The translations under genes and the position numbers were made by a program. Below the pieces are notes generated by a model, which did no database searches, was not told the origin of the DNA, and worked only from the letters and a program-made list of their open reading frames with translations. From positions 1-36,203 of the forward strand of contig DXCU01000021.1 in assembly GCA_019115845.1 (NCBI GenBank): a stretch of DNA of 36,203 nucleotides, in the 5' to 3' direction. Shown here one piece after another: positions 21,838-30,610 of this stretch (positions within the stretch are counted from its first letter, which is position 1; every line of letters begins with the position of its first letter). The stretch is from Candidatus Rubneribacter avistercoris. GTDB lineage: Bacteria; Actinomycetota; Coriobacteriia; Coriobacteriales; Eggerthellaceae.

Positions 21838-21967
21838 TGTTACACTGTGCGAGGTTGCCGGGGAGGGTTGCGCGTGCGGTTTCGCGCGATGGGCCCGAGA
21901 GCCTGGCGACCGAAAGAGCCGGCTGTTCCAAGCCGCAGCCCCGCATGCGTCGGGCTGCGGCTTTTCG
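21838..21967 (+). ncRNA. Structured leader or small RNA ending in a terminator, upstream of mfd
   Basis: An extended -10, TGTTACACT (21838-21846), is followed by about 110 nt that folds well. GGTTGCC (21853-21859) pairs with GGCGACC (21904-21910). GCGCG and CGCGC form an inner stem near 21870-21888. AAGCCGCAGCCC (21930-21941) pairs with GGGCTGCGGCTT (21952-21963) ahead of TTTT. The last hairpin is a good intrinsic terminator lying about 40 nt before the mfd start. Either it attenuates mfd or it ends a free small RNA. I match it to no known riboswitch family. Confidence 0.5.
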
Positions 21968-22003
21968 TGCGTGCTGCGGTGCGTAAAAAGGGAAGGGAAG
22001 CGC

Positions 22004-25000
22004 ATGCTTGTTGATTCGCTCGCGTTCGCGTTGGAGAGGTCGGGGTGCCTAGAGGCGTTCTGGGGCGCGCTCGACAAGGGGCGCGACGCCGCGCTCGGCG
22101 TGGCGAACTCGGCGCGCCCGTTTTTGGTGGCGGCGCGCTTCGCGCACCGGCCCCAGCCGACGCTTGCGGTGGTGGCCGGCGAGGACGCGGCCGTGGCGTT
22201 CGCGCGCAGCCTGGCGGCCTATCTGGGCGAGGAGCGCGTCCTGCGCTTCCCTGAGCGCTCGGACTTCCCGTTTGCGCCCAAGCCGGCCGACCCGGTCCAG
22301 GCGGCGCGGCGCATGGAGGCGGCGCACGCGCTCGCGTCCGGGCGCGAGGCCGTGGTGGTGGCCAGCGCGCGGTCGCTTCTGCGGGCGCTGCCGCCGGTGG
22401 ACGCGCAGGTGTTTGCGCCCGTCGCGCTTGAGGCGGGGCGCGAGCTTGCGGACATGCCGGGCGCGCGGGCCGCGGGCATTGCGGAATTCGGCGACCTGGC
22501 CCGTGCGCTGGAAGAGCGCGGCTATGCCAACACCGGCGAGCTGGACGGCCCCGGCACGTTCGCCGTGCGCGGCGGCACGGTTGACGTGTTCCCCGGCAAC
22601 CTCCCTTACCCGGTGCGCCTGGATTTCTTCGGCGACGAGCTGGACGAGATCCGGCGCATCGTGCCCGCCACGGGGCAGACCATCGCCTCGCTTGCGCGCG
22701 CGGACGTTTATCCGGTGGTTGAGTTTGCCTGTTCGCGGGCGAATCTGGCCCGCGCGCGCAAGAAGATCGCGGGGCCTGCCCGGACGAATCCTGTTTTGCG
22801 CGACATGCTAGAGAAGCTCGACGGCGGGCTTCGCTTCGACGGGTCGGACGCGCTGTTGCCCTACCTGCACGATTCGCTGGCCACGCTCGGCGACTACGTG
22901 CCCGCAGGCGCGCTCACGGCGCTCATCGAGCCGCGTTCGCTGTTCGACGACATGGCGCACGCCTTCGACGACGTGCTGGGCCGCGCCAAGGGGTCCGGCA
23001 TTCCCGCGACGGGTCTGTACGCCGAACCTGCCGATGTGAGCTTCGGCGGCGGCCAGCGCACCACCTACGTGTCCATCATGCGCGTGGGGGGCCAGGTGGA
23101 CGACGAGCTGCCGGTGAAGCGCGTGGAGGTGGCGGGGCATCCCGACAAGCTGTTCGGGCGGTTGCGCAGCCTGCTCGAGGGCGGCTACACGGTGGCGTTC
23201 AGCGCGCCGAACTTCCGCGCGCGCCAGGACATGAAGCTGGCGTTCGTGGACCAGGGGCTGCCCATCCAGGAGGTGCTCGACGTGCTGGAGGACCCTCGCG
23301 AGGGGGACGTGCCCGCAGATGGCGCACGCGCGGACGATGCACCCGCCTCCTTTGACGCTCCCGGTGCCAAGAAGCGACGGCTGCGTCGCGGGGTGGTGAA
23401 CGTGACGGATGTGGACGTGCCGCTGGGCATGATCATCCCCAAGGCGAAGCTTGCGCTGGTGAGCGTCTCGGACACGCAGGGGGCTTCGGCGGCCTCCGCG
23501 CGTCCGACGCGGCGCGTGGACATCACCGAGGTCACCTTCCCCTACCAGCCGGGCGACTACGTGGTGCACGCCGCGCACGGCGTGGCCCACTTCAAGGAGC
23601 TTGTGCGCCGCGACGTGGACGGCACCGCGCGCGACTACCTGCTGCTGGAATACGCCGAAGGGGACAAGCTCTACGTGCCGGTGGAACAGTTGGACCGCGT
23701 GACGCGCTACGTGGGGCCCGAGGGCGCAAGCCCGCGTCTCACGCGCCTGAACACCGCCGACTGGTCGCGCGCGCTCGCCAAGGCGCGCAAGGCCACCAAG
23801 AAGCTCGCCTTCGACCTGGTGGACGTGTACGCGCGCCGCGCCTCCGCCCAGGGCTTCCGCTTCGGGCCGGACACCGCGGCCCAGCGCGAGATGGAAGACG
23901 CCTTCCCCTACCAGGAGACGCCCGACCAGCTGGCCGCCATCGCCGATGTGAAGGCCGACATGCAGTCTGCCCGCCCCATGGACCGCCTCGTGTGCGGCGA
24001 CGTGGGCTTCGGCAAGACCGAGGTGGCCCTGCGCGCGGCGTTCAAAGCCACCCAAGACGGCAAACAGGTGATGGTGCTGTGCCCCACCACCATTTTGGCC
24101 CAGCAGCATTTCACCAACTTCAAGGAGCGCTTCGAACCCTTCGGCGCGCGCGTTGAGGTGCTCTCGCGCTTCCGCACGCCCGCGCAGCAGGCATCGGCGC
24201 TGCAGGGGTTTCAGGAGGGGGACGTGGACGTGCTCGTGGGCACGCACCGGCTGCTTAGCCGCGATGTGAACCCGCATGACTTGGGGCTGGTGGTCATAGA
24301 CGAGGAGCAGCGCTTCGGCGTGGGCCACAAAGAGCAGCTCAAAAACCTGCGCGAGAGCGTGGACGTGCTCACGCTGTCGGCCACGCCCATCCCACGCACC
24401 ATGCAGATGTCGCTCTCGGGCGTGCGCGACATGAGCCTCATCCTCACGCCGCCCGACGAGCGCCGCCCCGTGGAGGTGCACGTGGGCGAGTGGGATCCGG
24501 ATCTGGTGAGCGCCGCCATCCGGCGCGAGCTGGCGCGCGGCGGGCAGGTGTACTACGTGTCCAACCGCGTGCGCTCCATCGACGAGGCGGTGCGGCGCGT
24601 GACGGCGGCCGCCGGCGAGGCGCGCGTGGGCGTGGCGCATGGGCAGATGTCGAAGGAGCAGCTGGAGCGCGTGATGGAGGACTTCAGCGCCGGCGAGTTG
24701 GACGTGCTGGTGGCCACCACCATCATTGAGAGCGGCATTGACAACCCGCACACCAACACGCTCATCATCGAGGATTCGCAGCGGCTGGGCCTCGCACAGA
24801 TGTACCAGCTCAAAGGACGCGTGGGGCGTTCGTCTGCGCAGGCGTACGCGTTTTTCATGTTCCCCGAGAACCGCGAGCTCACCGAGGAGGCCGCCGCGCG
24901 CCTGACCGCGCTCGGCGAGCACACCGAGCTGGGCAGCGGCATGCGCATCGCCATGCGCGACTTGGAGATTCGCGGGGCGGGCAGCCTGCTTGGCGCCGAG

Positions 25001-25549
25001 CAGTCCGGCAACATGAGCGCGGTGGGCTTCGACCTGTTCGCGCAGATGCTGGCCCAGGCGGTGAACGCCACGCGCGAAGGCGACCTCAAAGCGATGGATA
25101 CCCTGCCGCCGGCGCTCTCCGACATCACGGTGAACGTGCCGGGGCACACCTACCTGCCCGAGGAGTACGTGCCCGACGCCGACGAGCGGGTGCTGTGGTA
25201 CCGCAAGATCGCCTCGGCCGCCACCGAGCAGGCGGTGGAGGAGGTGGGCGCCGACTTGTTGGCGAAGCGTCCCGACATGCCGCAGGCGGCGAAGAACCTC
25301 ATAGAGAAGGCGCGCATCAAGGCGTTCGCCAACGAGCACCATGTGAGGACCGTGTCGGTGACGGGCGGCAAGCTGGTGGTGGAGCCGGTGGACGTGCCGC
25401 GCGAGAAGATGACGGGGCTGCGCCGCTCGGGCGGGCGCTACCTGGCCGACAAGCGCAAACTCACGCTGCCCGTGCGCCACTTCAAGCTGGACGAGGGCGA
25501 CAACCTGCTTGCCCCGGTGGCGGAGTTTTTGAGGGAGCTGGTGGGGTAG
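22004..25549 (+). CDS. mfd: Transcription-repair coupling factor Mfd
   Basis: 1181-aa DNA translocase that removes stalled RNA polymerase from lesions and recruits UvrA. In order: UvrB-like N-terminal domains (to about 400), the polymerase-interaction domain near 513-575 (FPYQPGDYVVHAAHGVAHF), and the RecG-like motor with Walker A GDVGFGKTE near 665-673 and DEEQ near 766. TLSATPIPRTM and the ESGIDNPHTNTLI to QLKGRVGRS motifs follow, then a C-terminal regulatory domain (LPEEYVPDADERVLWYRKI). Length is normal. Within 430-475 lies a low-complexity, Asp/Ala-rich insert. ATG 22004 is chosen for AGGGAAG upstream. The EamA gene begins immediately after the stop. Confidence 0.97.
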   Translation: MLVDSLAFALERSGCLEAFWGALDKGRDAALGVANSARPFLVAARFAHRPQPTLAVVAGEDAAVAFARSLAAYLGEERVLRFPERSDFPFAPKPADPVQAARRMEAAHALASGREAVVVASARSLLRALPPVDAQVFAPVALEAGRELADMPGARAAGIAEFGDLARALEERGYANTGELDGPGTFAVRGGTVDVFPGNLPYPVRLDFFGDELDEIRRIVPATGQTIASLARADVYPVVEFACSRANLARARKKIAGPARTNPVLRDMLEKLDGGLRFDGSDALLPYLHDSLATLGDYVPAGALTALIEPRSLFDDMAHAFDDVLGRAKGSGIPATGLYAEPADVSFGGGQRTTYVSIMRVGGQVDDELPVKRVEVAGHPDKLFGRLRSLLEGGYTVAFSAPNFRARQDMKLAFVDQGLPIQEVLDVLEDPREGDVPADGARADDAPASFDAPGAKKRRLRRGVVNVTDVDVPLGMIIPKAKLALVSVSDTQGASAASARPTRRVDITEVTFPYQPGDYVVHAAHGVAHFKELVRRDVDGTARDYLLLEYAEGDKLYVPVEQLDRVTRYVGPEGASPRLTRLNTADWSRALAKARKATKKLAFDLVDVYARRASAQGFRFGPDTAAQREMEDAFPYQETPDQLAAIADVKADMQSARPMDRLVCGDVGFGKTEVALRAAFKATQDGKQVMVLCPTTILAQQHFTNFKERFEPFGARVEVLSRFRTPAQQASALQGFQEGDVDVLVGTHRLLSRDVNPHDLGLVVIDEEQRFGVGHKEQLKNLRESVDVLTLSATPIPRTMQMSLSGVRDMSLILTPPDERRPVEVHVGEWDPDLVSAAIRRELARGGQVYYVSNRVRSIDEAVRRVTAAAGEARVGVAHGQMSKEQLERVMEDFSAGELDVLVATTIIESGIDNPHTNTLIIEDSQRLGLAQMYQLKGRVGRSSAQAYAFFMFPENRELTEEAAARLTALGEHTELGSGMRIAMRDLEIRGAGSLLGAEQSGNMSAVGFDLFAQMLAQAVNATREGDLKAMDTLPPALSDITVNVPGHTYLPEEYVPDADERVLWYRKIASAATEQAVEEVGADLLAKRPDMPQAAKNLIEKARIKAFANEHHVRTVSVTGGKLVVEPVDVPREKMTGLRRSGGRYLADKRKLTLPVRHFKLDEGDNLLAPVAEFLRELVG

Positions 25550-26605
25550 GTGGCGCGACGGGGATCGCTGGGCGGTGCGGCGCTTGCGCTGGCCGGTGCG
25601 GCGCTGTGGGGGTTTTCGGGCGCGTCTTCGCAGTACGTGCTGGCGCGCGGGGCCGATCCCGCGTTTGTGACCGCGGTGCGCATGCTGTGCGCGGGAGCGC
25701 TGTTCCTTGCGTTTCTTGCGCTGCGTCGGCGTGAGGAACTTGCGCGGGCGCTTTCCGACAGGCGGGAGGTGCGGCGGTTCGCGATTTTCGGGTTCGGGCT
25801 GCTGGGGAGTCAGATCTCGTTCGCGGCGTCCATCGCGTGCACCAACGCGGGCACCGCCACGGTGCTGCAGATGACCGGCAGCGTGTTCATCATGCTGTTC
25901 GTGTGCCTGCGCTCGCGCCCGGCCCCGCGCGCAGGGGAGGCGTTGGGGCTGGCGGCGGCGCTTGTCGCCACCTACCTCATAGCCACGCAGGGCGACGTTG
26001 GCGTGCTGCGGCTGCCGGCTGCGGGCGTGGCCTGGGGCGTGGCGAACGGCCTGGCGGTGGCGCTCTATGTGGTGTATCCGCGCGAGACGGGGTTGTTTGA
26101 GCGTTACGGCAGCCTGACCACAACGGGGCTTGGCATGGTGGCGGGTTCGGTGTACGCGGTGGTTATCTGGCTGGTAAGCGCGGGCATGGCGTGCGTTTCG
26201 GGCGGCTCTGCGGCGGCGGTAGCCGTGCTGGCGCCGTCCATCGGCCTGGACGGCTGGGCGGTGCTCGTGGGAGGCGTGGGCGTGGTGGGCACGTTTGTGG
26301 CCTTCGCGCTGTACCTGGGCGGCGTGGCGCGCGTCGGGTCGGTGGCGGGCGGGCTGCTGGGTGCGATGGAGCCGCTGGCAGCCACGGTGCTTTCGGCACT
26401 TTGGCTGGGCACGGCGTTTTCCTGGGCCGACTGGGCGGGCTTCGCGCTCATGGTGGCCATGGTGGCGCTCGTGACGGTGGAGGGGCCGAAGGCGCGCGCG
26501 GAAACGGGTTCGGCTGCGCCCGCGGATGCGCCCGAGGATCAAGGCGGCGTGGGACGTGGCGCGGACGATGCGACGCGGGCGCGCTCGCGCGTTGGGAAGC
26601 GATGA
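25550..26605 (+). CDS. EamA/DMT-family transporter
   Basis: 351-aa membrane transporter with ten predicted helices in two repeated halves, as in EamA (drug/metabolite transporter) proteins. Repeat one starts ALALAGAALWGFSGASSQYVL; repeat two contains GVAWGVANGLAVALYVVYP. The end LLGAMEPLAATVLSALWLGTAFSW is the family's most conserved stretch. About 40 polar residues follow the last helix. The GTG start directly abuts the mfd TAG stop, so it is translationally coupled. Substrate (amino acids or metabolites) cannot be told from sequence. Confidence 0.88.
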   Translation: MARRGSLGGAALALAGAALWGFSGASSQYVLARGADPAFVTAVRMLCAGALFLAFLALRRREELARALSDRREVRRFAIFGFGLLGSQISFAASIACTNAGTATVLQMTGSVFIMLFVCLRSRPAPRAGEALGLAAALVATYLIATQGDVGVLRLPAAGVAWGVANGLAVALYVVYPRETGLFERYGSLTTTGLGMVAGSVYAVVIWLVSAGMACVSGGSAAAVAVLAPSIGLDGWAVLVGGVGVVGTFVAFALYLGGVARVGSVAGGLLGAMEPLAATVLSALWLGTAFSWADWAGFALMVAMVALVTVEGPKARAETGSAAPADAPEDQGGVGRGADDATRARSRVGKR

Positions 26606-26621
26606 CGGGAGGAGCTGCATC

Positions 26622-27767
26622 ATGGGCGGGTTTCTGACCTTCGACGGCGGCGCGGACGAGGAGGCCGTGCGCCGCGCGGCCGAGGCTGCGGGGTGGTGCG
26701 CGTTCGGCGCTGCGGGCGAGGGCGACGGCGTAGGCGAGGGCGGCGGCGTAGATGATGCGGGCGGGCGGTTGCGCGTGTTCGACCTGCACTGCGACACGCT
26801 CGATAGGCTGGCGCTTGCGGGCGACTTCACGGCTCCCGGCGGGTTCGCCCAGCACGACGCGAACGTGCCGCGCTCGCGTTTGTCCTCGCTGGCCGACAAC
26901 GACGCGCACGTCTCGCTTGCGCGCACGCGCGCCTTTTCGTGGTGCCAGTGCTTTGCGGTGTTCGTCCCCGACGAGGTGGCGGGCGATGCGGCGTGGGCGC
27001 TCTTCCAGCGGGTGCGGCGGTTTTGGGAGGCTCAGCTCAAGGAGCATGCGACGCGCGTTGGGCAGGTGCGTGCCATGGCGGAAGCGGATGCGACGCTCGA
27101 TTCGGGGCGCACGGCTGGCATGCTTTCGGTCGAGGGGCTGTCGTTCCTCGAACCCGGCGGCGCAGCCGAAGCGCGCCTCGATGCGCTTGCGGAGGCGGGC
27201 GTGCGCATGGCAACGCTCGTGTGGAATGGGCAGAGCGCGATCGGCGGCGGCTGCATCGCAGGCGGCGGGCTGACGCCGTTCGGCCGCGCCTGCGTGCGCG
27301 AGCTGGAGCTGCGCGGAATTGTGGTGGATACGTCGCATTTGAGCGACGAGGGCTTCAAGGACCTGTGCGACGCTGCCTCACGCCCCTTCGCCGCGTCGCA
27401 CTCCAACGCGCGCGCCGTGTGCGGCCATCCGCGCAACCTGGCCGATTGGCAGCTGCGCGAAATGGCTGATCGCGGCGGCGTGGTCGGCCTCAACTTCTGT
27501 CGTGATTTTTTGAGCGACGCCCACGCCGACCCCACGCCCGATGACGTGTTGCGTCAGGTGGATCACATCCTGGAAACGGCGGGCGAGGACGTGCTCGCGC
27601 TCGGCAGCGACTACGACGGCTGCGACGTGCCCTCGTGGCTCGACCCCTGCGACAAGGCGGGCGACCTCCACGGCCTTCTCGTCCGCGAGTTCGGCCGGCC
27701 GGTGGCCGACAAGGCGTTTTTCGGCAACGCCCGCGCCTTCTTCGAGCGCGCGGCGGGCGCGGCGTAG
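26622..27767 (+). CDS. Membrane-dipeptidase-like peptidase (family M19)
   Basis: 381-aa zinc dipeptidase of the renal dipeptidase family. The metal ligands are evident: HCD with His56 and Asp58, the bridging Glu in MLSVEGLSFLE, the pair of His in VDTSHLS and AASHSNARAV, and the late Asp in LGSDYDGCDVP. No signal peptide is seen, so it should act in the cytoplasm. It carries a 50-residue N-terminal Gly/Ala/Asp-rich extension before the first strand. ATG 26622 follows GGGAGGAG, 17 nt after the transporter gene, suggesting uptake and cleavage in one operon. The stop lies inside a 10-bp hairpin (27752-27780). Confidence 0.9.
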   Translation: MGGFLTFDGGADEEAVRRAAEAAGWCAFGAAGEGDGVGEGGGVDDAGGRLRVFDLHCDTLDRLALAGDFTAPGGFAQHDANVPRSRLSSLADNDAHVSLARTRAFSWCQCFAVFVPDEVAGDAAWALFQRVRRFWEAQLKEHATRVGQVRAMAEADATLDSGRTAGMLSVEGLSFLEPGGAAEARLDALAEAGVRMATLVWNGQSAIGGGCIAGGGLTPFGRACVRELELRGIVVDTSHLSDEGFKDLCDAASRPFAASHSNARAVCGHPRNLADWQLREMADRGGVVGLNFCRDFLSDAHADPTPDDVLRQVDHILETAGEDVLALGSDYDGCDVPSWLDPCDKAGDLHGLLVREFGRPVADKAFFGNARAFFERAAGAA

Positions 27768-27780
27768 GAACGCGCCCGCC
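27752..27780. terminator. Hairpin at the convergent dipeptidase/thioesterase junction
   Basis: GGCGGGCGCG (27752-27761) pairs perfectly with CGCGCCCGCC (27771-27780) over a 9-nt loop containing the dipeptidase stop codon. No U-run is present on either side, so it could be a bidirectional terminator of moderate strength. Confidence 0.55.
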
Positions 27781-27790
27781 GCGCAGCGGA

Positions 27791-28192
27791 CTAGCGGTAG
27801 CAGGTGGCGGTCATGCGGGCGATGAGCTTTCCCAGGTTATCTTCCACGTCCACGTTGTAGAAGGCCAGATGGCGGCCGGATTTGACGCAGGTGGCCGTGG
27901 CGGTGAGCCTCTCGCCTTTGGTGGCGCGCAGAAAGCTCACCGAGTGGTCCACCGACACGGTGGGCTCCTCGCCGATGTTGCAGGCGATGGCCAGCGCGAA
28001 GTCCGCCAGCGTGAACACCGCGCCGCCCATGACGTTGCCCATGGCGTTGCGATGCACGTCGGTTAGCTCCATTTCAGCCACGGCGCGGCCGCGCGCTCCC
28101 TCCACCACGCGGCAACCTGCCGCCTGGGTGGCGAAGCGGTCGTTTTGGAACACCTCTTCTATCTGCTCGCGCGTGGGGTTGTCGGGAAGCAT
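27791..28192 (-). CDS. PaaI-type hotdog thioesterase
   Basis: 133-aa acyl-CoA thioesterase of the PaaI/YdiI group. The hotdog signature is complete: HRNAMGNVMGGAVFTLADFALAIACN, where the Gly-rich turn and Asp sit at the active site, then VSFLRATKGERLTATATCVKSGRHLAFYNVDVED. Such enzymes hydrolyse phenylacetyl-, hydroxybenzoyl- or other aryl/acyl-CoA esters. ATG 28192 has GAGGGGG six bases upstream. ATG 28207 overlaps the upstream gene's stop (ATGA) and is a possible alternative. It is therefore co-transcribed with the proline-rich membrane protein gene. Confidence 0.88.
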   Translation of the reverse strand: MLPDNPTREQIEEVFQNDRFATQAAGCRVVEGARGRAVAEMELTDVHRNAMGNVMGGAVFTLADFALAIACNIGEEPTVSVDHSVSFLRATKGERLTATATCVKSGRHLAFYNVDVEDNLGKLIARMTATCYR

Positions 28193-28203
28193 GGCGCGCC
28201 CCC

Positions 28204-29445
28204 TCATTCCTGCGGCACGGCCACGGCGGCGTAGAGTTCGAACCACTCGCCGTCTTGTACCGTGACGGTTTGCGAGCCGCCGGCGATGACGTAGACGCTC
28301 TCGGTGATGGAGTCGTCGTCGAAGCTCAGATCCTTCATCACGAACGCGCCCGGCTCGCCGCTGGCCGCAGCTGCGGCCTGATCGGAGACCGTGATGGTGT
28401 AGGTGCCGGCGGGGATGTCGTCGCCTACGCGGTAGAGGCCGTTCTCGTACGGAGGGGCCGGGTCAAACTCGGCGCGTTCGGCGGGGCGCATGCGCAAGGC
28501 GTCGTTTCCGGGCATGAACACCATCAGATCGCCCTCTTCCAAGTCGACGAAGTAGTTGCCGAAGTACACCACGGCGTCGTCGATGGAGTAGGAGTCGGTT
28601 GCGGCGTCGTAGTCGAAGATGTAGTAGGAGCTTTCCGCGTCGGCAGCGCCCTCAAGGTAGTAGCGGCCGGGCTGGATGTCCTCTCCGGTCTTGAACGCGC
28701 CTCCGGAGCAGACGCCGTCCTCCACGGTGCCCGGCAGGTCGCCGACGGCGTCTTTGATGTCGGAGAGCGAGAAGCCGCCAAGGGGATTGGATCCGAGCGA
28801 GCCGGAGTCGTCGTAGCCGTAATCGTATCCGTAATCGTAGTCGAACGTGCCGTAGCCTTGGTTGTCCAGGTTTCCGTACCTATCGTCCATGTAGAGGGCG
28901 CATCCCACGCATCCCGCGCATCCGCCCAGGCCAAGCACGAGCACGACCAGGCAGCCGCCGAGCACCCAGGGCCACACCTTCTTCTTCGGCTGCTGGGGCG
29001 CGGCCGGGTAGGCGCCGTAGGGCTGCCCGGGCTGCGGCGGGGAGGGCGGCTGCTGGCCACCCGAGGAGGCGTAGTACTGCCCTTGAGCGTAGGGCGCGGG
29101 GGGCTGGGGCGCGGGGTAGGCGCCGTAAGGCTGCTGCGGCGCGGCGCCGCCGTAAGGGGCGGGAGGCTGCTGGGGCGCCGCCGCGTGTGCGGGGGGTTGG
29201 GGTGCAGCTGGCGGAGCGGGGGGCTGGGGCGCAGCCGCGTGCGGAGCGGCGGGCTGCTGGGACTCCGGTGTCTGCGGCGCGGCGGGCTGCGCCTCAGCGG
29301 ACGGGGGAGGCGCGGCGGGCGCTCCTGTGACCCCATCCGGCTGCTGAGGCGCCAGATCGGAGGGCTGCGGCTGCGTCGGGCGCGGGCTTTCGTCGGGCGT
29401 CTGGTCGGCGTTGCCCTCGGGGCGGGAGCCGGTTTGCTCGGTCAT
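28204..29445 (-). CDS. Proline-rich single-pass protein with duplicated extracellular module
   Basis: 413 aa, no family named. Residues 1-175 are cytoplasmic, disordered and built of Pro/Gln/Ala runs with PYGAYP-like repeats. One transmembrane helix (VWPWVLGGCLVVLVLGLGG) follows, then a Cys-rich CAGCVGC just outside. The exterior holds a Tyr/Asp-rich linker and two related modules of about 85 residues: FKTGEDIQPGRYYLEG and YRVGDDIPAGTYTITV, each ending in an acidic surface strand. The repeated xxG-D/E-D-I-x-[PA]G-x-Y motif suggests small beta-domains that may sense or bind something at the cell surface. ATG 29445 has AAGGAGC; extended -10 TGGTACTAT lies upstream (complement of 29476-29484). 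Confidence 0.7.
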   Translation of the reverse strand: MTEQTGSRPEGNADQTPDESPRPTQPQPSDLAPQQPDGVTGAPAAPPPSAEAQPAAPQTPESQQPAAPHAAAPQPPAPPAAPQPPAHAAAPQQPPAPYGGAAPQQPYGAYPAPQPPAPYAQGQYYASSGGQQPPSPPQPGQPYGAYPAAPQQPKKKVWPWVLGGCLVVLVLGLGGCAGCVGCALYMDDRYGNLDNQGYGTFDYDYGYDYGYDDSGSLGSNPLGGFSLSDIKDAVGDLPGTVEDGVCSGGAFKTGEDIQPGRYYLEGAADAESSYYIFDYDAATDSYSIDDAVVYFGNYFVDLEEGDLMVFMPGNDALRMRPAERAEFDPAPPYENGLYRVGDDIPAGTYTITVSDQAAAAASGEPGAFVMKDLSFDDDSITESVYVIAGGSQTVTVQDGEWFELYAAVAVPQE

Positions 29446-29475
29446 AGATGCTCCTTCGGTCGATTGCGTAGCGCT

Positions 29476-29484
29476 ATAGTACCA
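29476..29484 (-). promoter_or_regulatory. Extended -10 promoter of the proline-rich protein gene
   Basis: TGGTACTAT runs from 29484 to 29476 on the minus strand in the 52-nt gap between two co-directed genes. No convincing -35 is visible. Confidence 0.45.
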
Positions 29485-29497
29485 TATGCGGCCCCCG

Positions 29498-30610
29498 TTA
29501 GGCGTCCCGGTCGTCCGCAAGCAGCGCTTCGGCCGTCTCGTCCACAAGGCTCACGGCGCCTTTCTCGCAGGCATCCTCGCACAGGCCGCAGCCGATGCAG
29601 TAGCGCACGTCGTAGCGCAGGGCGCCGCTTGCGGGGTCGGGATAGCGCGCGTTCGTGGGGCAGACGCGCGAGCAGGAGAGGTCGTTGTCGCATGCGGCGC
29701 AGTCGGTTCGCGACACTGCAAGGGGGATGCGCGGCGCTATGGACGGATCGCGGTCGACGGCTTCGAGCAGCAGGCGGCGCTTGGGGTGCATGGTCTGGCG
29801 GGTGTGCCCTTCGGGCGCGAAGTTGTTGAGCTGCGGCCCTTCGTTCAGATTGAGGCGCGCCCGGGCCCGCGCGCGCTCGCGGCGCTCGTAGAACTCCTGG
29901 AGCACCTCGGAGTTTCGCAGGCGCCTTTTCCCGGACGCCACGTCCGCAACGTCGGTCACCAGGTTGGTGAACGCGCTGCGCCTATCCACGCCCTCGGGGT
30001 TGGCCAGGTCCTTGACGAGGTTCTCCTTCTCGGGGATCTCGGAGCGGTAGCCGACTTCGCGCCCCGTCCACGCTTGCGCGGTTTCCACGGCATGGGAGAA
30101 CAGCATCTCGCCCATCTCCCCCGCGCGCTCGCAGTCGGCGCAGTAGGCGAGGTCGGCGGCTATGCTCACCGGGATGTTCTCGGTGAGCACGAGCGTCCAG
30201 AACTCGGGCGAGAGCGCGGCCAGGCACGGCAGCACCACCACGTTTGCCGCCGGCTCCAGGCCGGGGAACACGTTCTCCTTGCAGGTGAGCACCACCTCCT
30301 CGCCGCGCAGCGCGATGCGGCGAATGCGCGCGTGCAGGTCGACCATGGTCACGCGCGTGGAGGTGAACGCGTCGCAGATGCCCAGGCAGATGCCGCAGCT
30401 GGTGCAGGCCCGCTCGTCTATGGAAGGCAGGTCCCCGCTTTCGTCGGGGAAGGAGACGGCGCCGGCGGGGCATGCCAGGGCGCAGCGCTCGCAGTCGGCG
30501 CCGTGCGGGCGCGTGCAGAGGTCGCGCAGCACCAAGATGCGCTGCGGGTGCTCGCGGCGGTCGGGGGCACCTTGCGCGCGAAGCTCCTCTTTGCCAGGGG
30601 CTTTAGCCAC
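29498..30610 (-). CDS. Polyferredoxin-like 4Fe-4S protein
   Basis: 370-aa cytoplasmic iron-sulphur protein with an N-terminal and a C-terminal ferredoxin pair. Cluster motifs are CERCALACPAG and CTSCGICLGICD near 40-80, then SCSRVCPTNA and CIGCGLCEDACEKGA near 320-355. Between them lies a domain with conserved-looking cysteines (LTCKEN, VVLPCLAAL, YCADC) and a basic helical part (RRERARARARLNLN). The middle recalls hydrogenase iron-sulphur subunits but is not a clear match. No partner oxidoreductase gene is adjacent. The GTG start overlaps the end of gltX by 8 nt, so it is transcribed with it. A regulatory or electron-transfer role is possible. Confidence 0.75.
   Translation of the reverse strand: MAKAPGKEELRAQGAPDRREHPQRILVLRDLCTRPHGADCERCALACPAGAVSFPDESGDLPSIDERACTSCGICLGICDAFTSTRVTMVDLHARIRRIALRGEEVVLTCKENVFPGLEPAANVVVLPCLAALSPEFWTLVLTENIPVSIAADLAYCADCERAGEMGEMLFSHAVETAQAWTGREVGYRSEIPEKENLVKDLANPEGVDRRSAFTNLVTDVADVASGKRRLRNSEVLQEFYERRERARARARLNLNEGPQLNNFAPEGHTRQTMHPKRRLLLEAVDRDPSIAPRIPLAVSRTDCAACDNDLSCSRVCPTNARYPDPASGALRYDVRYCIGCGLCEDACEKGAVSLVDETAEALLADDRDA

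Noticed and set aside
21838..21967. Known riboswitch (ZTP, glycine, TPP, fluoride, c-di-GMP) before mfd
   Set aside because: None of the conserved core strings of these classes could be found.
22808..26926. A minus-strand open frame of more than 1,300 codons opposite mfd and its neighbours
   Set aside because: It mirrors the codon pattern of mfd in GC-rich DNA, has no start signals or known domains, and mfd is certain.
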